Below, piece by piece: positions 57,716-64,000 of a DNA stretch of 64,000 bases (positions are counted from its first letter, which is position 1; each line of letters opens with the position of its first letter). This stretch comes from Chamaecyparis obtusa (Eukaryota > Streptophyta > Pinopsida > Cupressales > Cupressaceae): contig BSBK01005141.1 in assembly GCA_027943335.1 (NCBI GenBank), positions 124,001 to 188,000 of the forward strand, written 5' to 3'. The position numbers and the translations under genes are program-made. The notes under the pieces are model-generated. The model was not told where the DNA came from. It was given only the letters and a program-made list of their open reading frames with translations, and did no database searches.

Positions 57716-57793
57716 GTAGCAAAAGTACAAAAAAAAATAAAAAGTCCTGAAAAAAAACAAAAAAAAAAAAAAAAACAAAAAAAAACAAACTTC

Positions 57794-57827
57794 CAAGTGG
57801 TGAAAACCTAGAAATAGGCGCTACTTG
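57794..57827 (+). promoter_or_regulatory. GNRA double-hairpin module C2
   Basis: Outer CAAGT (57794-57798) with ACTTG (57823-57827), GGT-GAAA-ACC (57799-57808), CCTA-GAAA-TAGG (57807-57818). It shows compensatory change relative to C1. Confidence 0.65.
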
Positions 57828-57999
57828 AGGCCTCTGCACCCCTATTTCTTAGCATGCGCTCTCGACACTTAGCCATTCTCCATCATGCCTTGTCCTTGTT
57901 GCCTTGGTTTGGAATTAGTCTTTGTCTGTGTCTAGGGGGGGCATCATTGTGTTAGCTTTGGTCTCTTGGATATGCCTGTCTTTAGGACACCTCACAAAT

Positions 58000-58069
58000 G
58001 GTGTTTTTCAACACCAACCCAACTGTGCTTTTCAACACAAAACCCCCGACATCGAGTGTTTCTCAACAC
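58000..58069 (+). promoter_or_regulatory. Triple GTGTT/AACAC hairpin, element C
   Basis: GGTGTT-TTTC-AACACC (58000-58015), GTGCT-TTTC-AACAC (58025-58038, one mismatch), GTGTT-TCTC-AACAC (58056-58069). Confidence 0.5.
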
Positions 58070-58427
58070 TTATCAGTTTGGTCTTATCCAATTCGGTCAT
58101 GTGATCTTACCCATTAGCAAGCATTCGACCTTTACCCTCGAAACTCAGTATCAGTTTACACACTTAAACTTTTTAAAACACTTCAGCCTGAGATATGTCA
58201 TGATCTTTTCTTTGTGTGCTGACTGTTATTGATTTTCGTTGAGTGTCCTTGCCTAAACAGGTCTCTCCGTGATGCATAGCTAGAGGACTTGGGGCATGGG
58301 GCATGTTTTTATTTGCTTTCTGCTTGTGGGTGTTTGTCTTGAACCTCTTGAGTGTTTTTTGTTGTCTCCTTGACACACTTAGGATATTTGAGACATCATC
58401 CTTGACTGTTTCTTGCACAACTGTCCT

Positions 58428-58528
58428 CATGGTTTTCCTGGCATTTATGCCTTGATGCGAGCATGGTTTTGCTAAATTAAATTGGGTAAGCTAACATTGT
58501 AGTCATCTTGACCTTTATGTCTTTGATG
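58428..58528 (+). promoter_or_regulatory. Paired CATC/GATG nested hairpins, element C
   Basis: Copy 1 keeps the inner GGCA-TTTA-TGCC (58440-58451) and GATG (58454-58457) but its 5' outer arm is changed (CATG). Copy 2: CATC 58504, GAC 58510, GTC 58519, GATG 58525. Confidence 0.5.
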
Positions 58529-59380
58529 CTCATGTTAGAATCTTTCCACATTCCAAACCGATATAAATCACATTCATATCTTCATAGTTGCATTTGTGAC
58601 TAGTGATGGTTGTGTGATTGTCCGATGTCCGATAATAACGGCCCAGTGATGAAAATAAGCTTTCTTACATTCTCTAATGAATGATGAACACAAAATACCT
58701 ATGTTACCCATGCAAGTACATCTTTGCATTTTCATGTAGCTTGCATTATTTAGGCTTCATGTTAGCATTTACACTTTTAGGCTGCATTATGAGTTTGAGA
58801 GAGTTTTCCTCATCTTTCTTGTGGATTTTTCCGTCAACTGTGGTCACGATCTGATCTTCATTTCCTTACTTTCTTTCATGATCTCAATCGAAATTCTCTA
58901 TCTTAAACAGTTGATTGATTCTATTTCTTCTCTCCATTTCTTTCCATTTCTTCTAAACTTCTATCTTCCATTCACTATTCACCCCACTTCTTTTCTTCTA
59001 ATTCAATCTTGGGGCATAATCTTTCTTGCTGTGAACCTTATCTTTCATTTGATTTGATCAAATTTATCAATTTACTGTTTCTCCTCTATCTCATTTCGAT
59101 TTCGATCATGAGGGGGCAGTACCTATCAAATTTCAAACCTTGATTCAGTTTTATCAAATTATCAATTGCTCCTCTTGGGGCAACATTGATTGAGATTCTT
59201 ATCTCTCACTTTGGATATGATCCCAAATCGACCTCATGTTCAAAGACCTTTAGTTTATGTTTGTCCTGATGTGTTCCCATCCGTCGAACACACATCTAAG
59301 TTGTTTTGTGATCCCAGATCGATCTCACATTTCAATTCTTCTTTGACTACATGTGTTCCCAAATCGATCACACATTAGTC

Positions 59381-59393
59381 AAAGAGGGGCAAA
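59381..59393 (+). promoter_or_regulatory. Polypurine tract of element C
   Basis: AAAGAGGGGCAAA immediately before the 3' LTR. Confidence 0.85.
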
Positions 59394-60341
59394 TGTATGC
59401 ACCATAAAATGGTCGCCTAGACTTTGGGCCCCATTTATTTAATCTATCGATATCAATTCTTGAATCAATATTTGTCATACATTCAAATCAAATTTATTGA
59501 TCAAATCATAAATATTTCAATTTTCCCTAAAGTTTGAATATCCCATCAATTTTTAATTAAAAGAAATATATCCCTTTTTAATAAATAAAATAATATTATT
59601 TAATTGAAATTAATATTCTTTGAATGAAATAATGTTATTTAATTAAAATCCTCTTTTAATTAAATGGTTTTATTTTATTGAATTAATATTCATTTCTAAA
59701 TTATATAATATTACCTTATTTAATTAAAAGAGATATTATTCTTTAAAATTAAATAAATGAAATATTCTCTCAAAAGATCTCCTGTGATGAAAAAGGAAAC
59801 AAATTGAATAAAAATAAAAGAAAATAAAATGTAATTCCATTTTATTACAAACCTTCTAAAAATGATGATTGTTTCCTCTTTTTCATTTATCCCACATTGC
59901 TTCTACTTTCACATTCGAATCCAACTTTTCCTATAAAAGGAGACCTCTCATGCTCATTCAATCATCCCGAATTTTGATATCGAACTTATGCTGCAGAATT
60001 TCATAGCTTGTAATCATTTAGCATTTCAACTTGCACATTCACATTTTAGATTAATTGCAAATCATTTTAGTTTAAATCCATTACATATAGCTTAATTTCA
60101 TTTTCAATAAATTAGTTTAGCTTAGTTTGCATGGAAAATCGTTTAGAATAGTTTCATTTAGATCAACTCGAATCTCTCATTCTGAGTTGTATTTGCATGG
60201 GTAAAATAGGCTGATCTGAGGGCCACATTCAAACCATGCTCTTCTCAGATAGAGAGCTATGGGTCATTTTGTGAGAACTCACTGTTGAGCACTCTCGCAT
60301 ACAAGGACTCATAGAAGTGTGATCACACATCTGTGCACACA
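59394..60341 (+). repeat. Element C 3' LTR
   Basis: Offset by exactly 12973 bases from the 5' LTR with no indels seen, and two substitutions. TATA box at 59932-59938. Confidence 0.95.
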
Positions 60342-60346
60342 CCACC
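60342..60346 (+). repeat. Target-site duplication of element C, right copy
   Basis: CCACC, matching 46416-46420. Confidence 0.9.
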
Positions 60347-60636
60347 AATGTGTCAAGTTCCCTTATAATGGAGTAGAAGTTTGTATACTCAGGGATAACA
60401 CATTATCTGTTAATGCAATTTTAGCAGGGACCCATGTTTCTCTTAATTGGGAAGTAGAAAATTTTGATGCAACTTTGGCATAATGTCAGAATAAGTTCAA
60501 AACCATAGACCTTGGTATGGGTGGTTATCACATTGAATGCTTCACAAAGCTGATAGTCTCACCTAGGTCCTATGGTAAACCTTCATAGGAGATGCGTCCC
60601 TCATCCTCAGCAATGACTCTATTTGACACTATTATC
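60347..60636 (+). pseudogene. Element B protease end, after element C
   Basis: Continues B's protease gene: QCVKFPYNGVEVC, then LGMGGYHIECFTKL and SPRSYGKPS, matching C at 53246-53520. Stops occur at about 60481 and 60588. Homology to C ends at ATTTGACACTATTATCC near 60636; the rest of B, including pol and 3' LTR, is absent, so a deletion or rearrangement removed it. Confidence 0.8.
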
Positions 60637-61627
60637 CAAAATCTAACCACACAACATAATAGGTACTAAAATAATTTTACACATTCAAGTTGTCTAATTA
60701 ACACTATCTTCTAGGTTCTGTTAGTTTGCATCTACTTACTACATTTGTTATCAGATTTTACTTTTGTACTATAAGTATTGATCAAATTATTACAAAATCA
60801 AAAAATTTATCATTGATCATTACATTGTGCATACATAAGAATGTAGTACAAATGTCATTTGATTCATATTACATGATTCAATAAATAGAGTACATTTGCA
60901 AATTAGGAACAGAAAGCTAAATGTGTAAAAGGTTCCCATGCATTGCCTCATTTTGTTCGTGTTGGTTTTGCTGGACTCTATCAGGTCCCTGCATCTAAGT
61001 CATACCTGGGTCTCCATCTGCATTTCAGTCCTTAAGGCAACATCACCTAAAAAAAGAAAAGAAAGAATGATTAGATCCTGATGGATCTAAGCAATACAAG
61101 GAAAACAATTACATACATCAGCTATTTATTACTATCTGCATATCAATCTAAGAACAAATGTAGCAAGTAAATGAAAATTATCACTCACTACAAGAAAGTG
61201 TTAAAGGGACGTGTTTTGGAGCATGAAACCTTTCATTTTTAGTGCCTATTGTGGTGTGTGATTTCATTTTGAACAAATCAAGAATCTGAATGAAAGGGAC
61301 TTAGTATGTTTCGAAATTAAGAAACCTTTTTCAGAATATGTATCTTATTGGTATTGCAGGTAATTAACAAGTGTTTTGCAGATAACAGTGGACTGGTTCA
61401 CTTTTCAGTCATTTTGAAGATGCAGAACAAGTTGGTTTCCCATGCCAGATTGCTGCAGGAAGTTCCAGATTGCTGATTTCCAAAGGAATCAAAATTGTTT
61501 CACTAAAAGATGTTGATTTCATTACAAACAGAGTACATTTTTAGAACTTTAAATGATTTTAATACTGAATATTTTACAAGTGCTTCAAGATTGAGTCATA
61601 ATTAAATGTTTACAAAATGTTATGACT

Positions 61628-61710
61628 GAGTGTCACGAACCCATGTTTGAACCTCATTCATAAGCATTTTGTTGTTGATGAGTGTCACAAGCCCGTGCTC
61701 AAACTTCATT
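61628..61710 (+). repeat. Diverged 52-base direct repeat
   Basis: GAGTGTCACGAACCCATG... at 61628-61658 and GAGTGTCACAAGCCCGTG... at 61680-61710, both ending with an AAC-TTCATT-like phrase. Confidence 0.6.
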
Positions 61711-63671
61711 AACAAAATATAAAACATTTGCATCTTACTGTACTTAATATCATAAAATGACAAATTCAATATTAGAAAGAAAGTGTACAAGATTTGCTAC
61801 AGGAGCTTCATTAATGCTGGTGTTATTTTTCTTAGAATGCCAATAGGTCACATTCTTCAGTACTTGTCAGAAATCATAAGAAAAACAATTCATATGTTCA
61901 ATTTCTGATAGGATTCATATCAATATCAAATGCTGGAATGTAGATCACGCTTTTGAAAAGATTGAACTCAAGGATTCAAACAATAAGGTTCTTATGTTGA
62001 AGGAGCAATAACAAATTCAAGTTCATGTTCTTACTGGAGTAGAATATGTAAAGAAAGGAAATGACACTCTCTGTCATCATGTTGTATGCTTGTTGAAAGC
62101 ATCAGTGCATTTATAAAAAATAGTAAACATCTTCTGTATATGTATGCATATTTTCAGATGTTCTTGTGATTGCAAAAGAATAGTAAAATCACTTGAAGAT
62201 TGCCATCATTGGCAAAATCACAGTTCAAAATAGAAAGTATAGGTTCATCAATTCCCTTGAGGAGTCTTCAGTAACAGTGGGTACATTTTTATTACAAGTG
62301 ATAATAAGCAAAGCTAAGAGTTCATTCTATGTTTCCAGTGTTTCTTTTTATAAGAAATAATTTAGAGTTTGTTAAAATTCAAGATTGTAAATTATCTATA
62401 CATTTTCAAGTTGAGATAGAAGTTCATATCAAATGAACAAACATTGAAGAAATCAAGTGCTTTTTATCAGTACTGGAGTTCATGTTTGAACTTAGGAATG
62501 TAAAGTGCAGAGAAGAAATGAAGCCATCTGATGTCTTTTACAAAACTGAAAGTGTATCTATGATGTTCGAATATGAACTGGATAAAAAATAGAAGAACAT
62601 TAAAAGATATAAACATCAAAGGAGGTGAGACTTGTGTTAACAGAGCCCACGTTTTTTACAAAATGTCAAATATAAAAGTTCAAACAAAGAAACCCCATGT
62701 TTCCAGCAAATGGAAGTTGAAGAGCATTGATAGAGGACACGTTTTTGAACAAGATGTTGATAGGAGGTTCAAATGGAAAAGATCCACATTTTCAGTAATA
62801 GAAGCCCACATTTTATGCAAAGGATGAAGGGTTTCAACCCAATATTCTATGCTATTATCTTCTTAAAACAAATATATGTAAATATTGCATGTCGACAAGT
62901 ATGAACAGAGAGAGATGAAATAGTGTTTATTCAGAGAATGACGTCTATTTCCAGAGATAAATGGTGAAAGTCAAATAGCAAATTCATGCTATCATTACAA
63001 AATGATAACCGCAAGATTACAAAGAGTTTGAAATCGTAAGTATATTGTTGAAAGCAATAAGTGCATTTTCAAACAAAGAAAAGTGATACAATGTTAATAG
63101 TAAGTGTTCAAACTTTCAAAACTATTTTGAGTTCATTTTTGCCAAGTATCAATTTGAAACATGAAGTCCACATTCAGCATCAAAATAGTGTGTAAGGTAC
63201 ATCAATGATTTCATATTTCAAAATCCATATGTGCAAGTTTAAATGCAAAATATTCTATTTGTATTTACAAACAAATAGTAAATTATGCACCAGAATGGAA
63301 GGCACATTTTTAGTGCAAACTCGTGAGTATTCAACGCAAGGCAAAATAGAGAGTTTCAAACTCTTAAGCTGTGAGTATATCTTGTTCAAACAAGCAGTAC
63401 CTCTTTTCAAACGAACAAAGAAGCATCTATAAAAGAATAGAGGGCATGTTTTGAATTCTAGATTTCCTTCTTTTTTAACAAAAAGTATAGTAACAGAGAG
63501 TTCATAAAATGAACTTACAGATTCCTGTAAAATGCAGAGTTCTTGTTTAGACATCTCAAGTTTCAACAACATAAGTTCCTCCATCAGCAAATCAAGTTCA
63601 GCATGATTCAAGTTTCAAACTGAAATCTCTAGCAAACTCCTAGTCATTCAAAATGTTCGAAGATGCATCTT

Positions 63672-63845
63672 CTACAACATTAGGGTTTCATTCCCTAACT
63701 TTTCGCAAATAAGCAAAGACCAAAAGAAATCAAATAAAATTTGGAGTCCGCAAGATGAGATGGAAGTGACAGAGCTCTTCAATGCGGTTGCAGATGACAG
63801 TGCTAGCTTGCACATTGAAAACATAAACAAGACGCCACCTTTCAT
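63672..63845 (-). other. Small minus-strand ORF, 57 codons, unrecognised
   Basis: ATG at 63845 reads MKGGVLFMFSMCKLALSSAT..., Ser/Thr-rich and low in acidic residues near the start, and ends in TAG at 63672. Such composition can occur in organelle targeting sequences, but nothing else supports a gene. It may be chance. Confidence 0.15.
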
Positions 63846-64000
63846 CTCTATTCCCTCACGTTTGTAATTCCAAAATAGATGAAAGTCTTATCGACTTCAT
63901 CATTTTGTGATATTTTACACTTAGATTTTTATCTAAGATAGGGGATAAATTTAGAGATAAGAATATATAATATAATTAGTATTAAATTTTTATTTAATAT

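Larger units (their letters stand above)
57623..59393 (+). other. Element C 3' UTR
   Basis: A-rich opening with GNRA modules C1 and C2, the triple GTGTT hairpin, two CATC/GATG-type hairpins, then pyrimidine-rich sequence and the polypurine tract. Order matches A. UTR-like sequence really begins near 57568, within the end of the open frame, because of the integrase deletion. No coding regions are supported. Confidence 0.75.
46421..60341 (+). mobile_element. Element C: young Tat-like Ty3/gypsy retrotransposon, integrase-truncated
   Basis: 13.9 kb with LTRs of 948 bp (46421-47368, 59394-60341) that differ at two positions by my reading, a perfect CCACC target duplication, a primer-binding site, a polypurine tract, a 2.7-kb leader and a 1.8-kb 3' UTR. 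One frame (50090-57622) encodes gag, protease, RT, two RNase H domains and most of integrase, broken only by two TGA codons. The integrase C-terminal domain is deleted. The second RNase H between RNase H and integrase is the hallmark of the Tat lineage. Confidence 0.95.
60637..64000. other. Unassigned AT-rich region with degenerate ~50-base repeats
   Basis: No transposon domain or known gene is recognised on either strand. Between 61200 and 63500 short phrases such as CCATGTTTGAAC, CACGTTTTTGAAC and CCACATTTT recur, at spacings of about 42-52 bases where dense (62645-62815). The clearest pair is listed separately. Open frames such as 62573-62827 (+) and 63255-63611 (-) show no family. It could be decayed tandem repeat, old LTR sequence or intron. 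Confidence 0.4.

Noticed and set aside
6692..57839. Antisense open frames over the A-rich 3' UTR tracts of A, E and C, sharing words like PISRFSP and FPGFH
   Set aside because: The shared words come from the GNRA modules read backwards, and the Phe-rich remainder from poly-A. Substitutions follow RNA pairing and not codon positions, so RNA structure explains them better.
1..64000. CRISPR arrays, prokaryotic operons or rRNA genes
   Set aside because: No regular repeat-spacer pattern, no ribosome-binding-site operon layout and no rRNA words were seen. The sequence is clearly plant transposon DNA.

Overview
The window is transposon-dense plant DNA. It is AT-rich, has long non-coding tracts, and almost all recognisable coding sequence is Ty3/gypsy LTR retrotransposon. 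The nested, heavily decayed elements and the absence of any identifiable cellular gene suggest a seed plant with a large genome. A gymnosperm is plausible, but nothing here proves the taxon. I call the elements A to G. All assignments come from reading the sequence; no database search was run.

Layout. (1) Element A, 1-9521, + strand: leader, decayed gag and protease, a pol reduced by two internal deletions, a long 3' UTR and a 3' LTR. Its 5' LTR lies left of the window. (2) Element E, 9527-29113, + strand: LTRs of about 1.22 kb around gag, protease and RT. It is interrupted at 16253-24479 by an LTR-less piece of a different gypsy element (F), then resumes in integrase. (3) 29114-30360: debris with a weak minus-strand integrase relic. 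(4) Element G, 30361-39882, + strand, 5' part only. Element D (34203-38341, minus strand, gag plus protease only, TSD TCAAA) is inserted in it. (5) Element B, starting at 39883 inside G's gag-protease region, + strand. (6) Element C, 46421-60341, + strand, inserted in B's protease gene with TSD CCACC. It is the youngest element: I see two differences between its 948-bp LTRs. (7) The stump of B to about 60636, then 3.4 kb of unassigned sequence with a degenerate repeat of about 50 bp.

Elements A, B, C and E belong to one broad lineage. Where pol is complete enough to judge (C), the order is gag, protease, G-patch-like segment, RT, degenerate RNase H, second (archaeal-type) RNase H, integrase, which is the Tat arrangement. 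F also has two RNase H domains, but the intact-looking one lies before RT.

The most interesting signal is not protein-coding. The untranslated regions carry recurrent short stem-loops whose stems change by compensatory substitution between copies. The leaders of A, B and C each hold three hairpins in the same order. The 3' UTRs of A, C and E hold 2-3 copies of a double hairpin with GNRA loops and two copies of a nested CATC/GATG hairpin; A and C also hold a triple GTGTT/AACAC hairpin. I infer a conserved structured-RNA system of these retrotransposons, perhaps for packaging, dimerisation, export or translation. The function is unknown to me.
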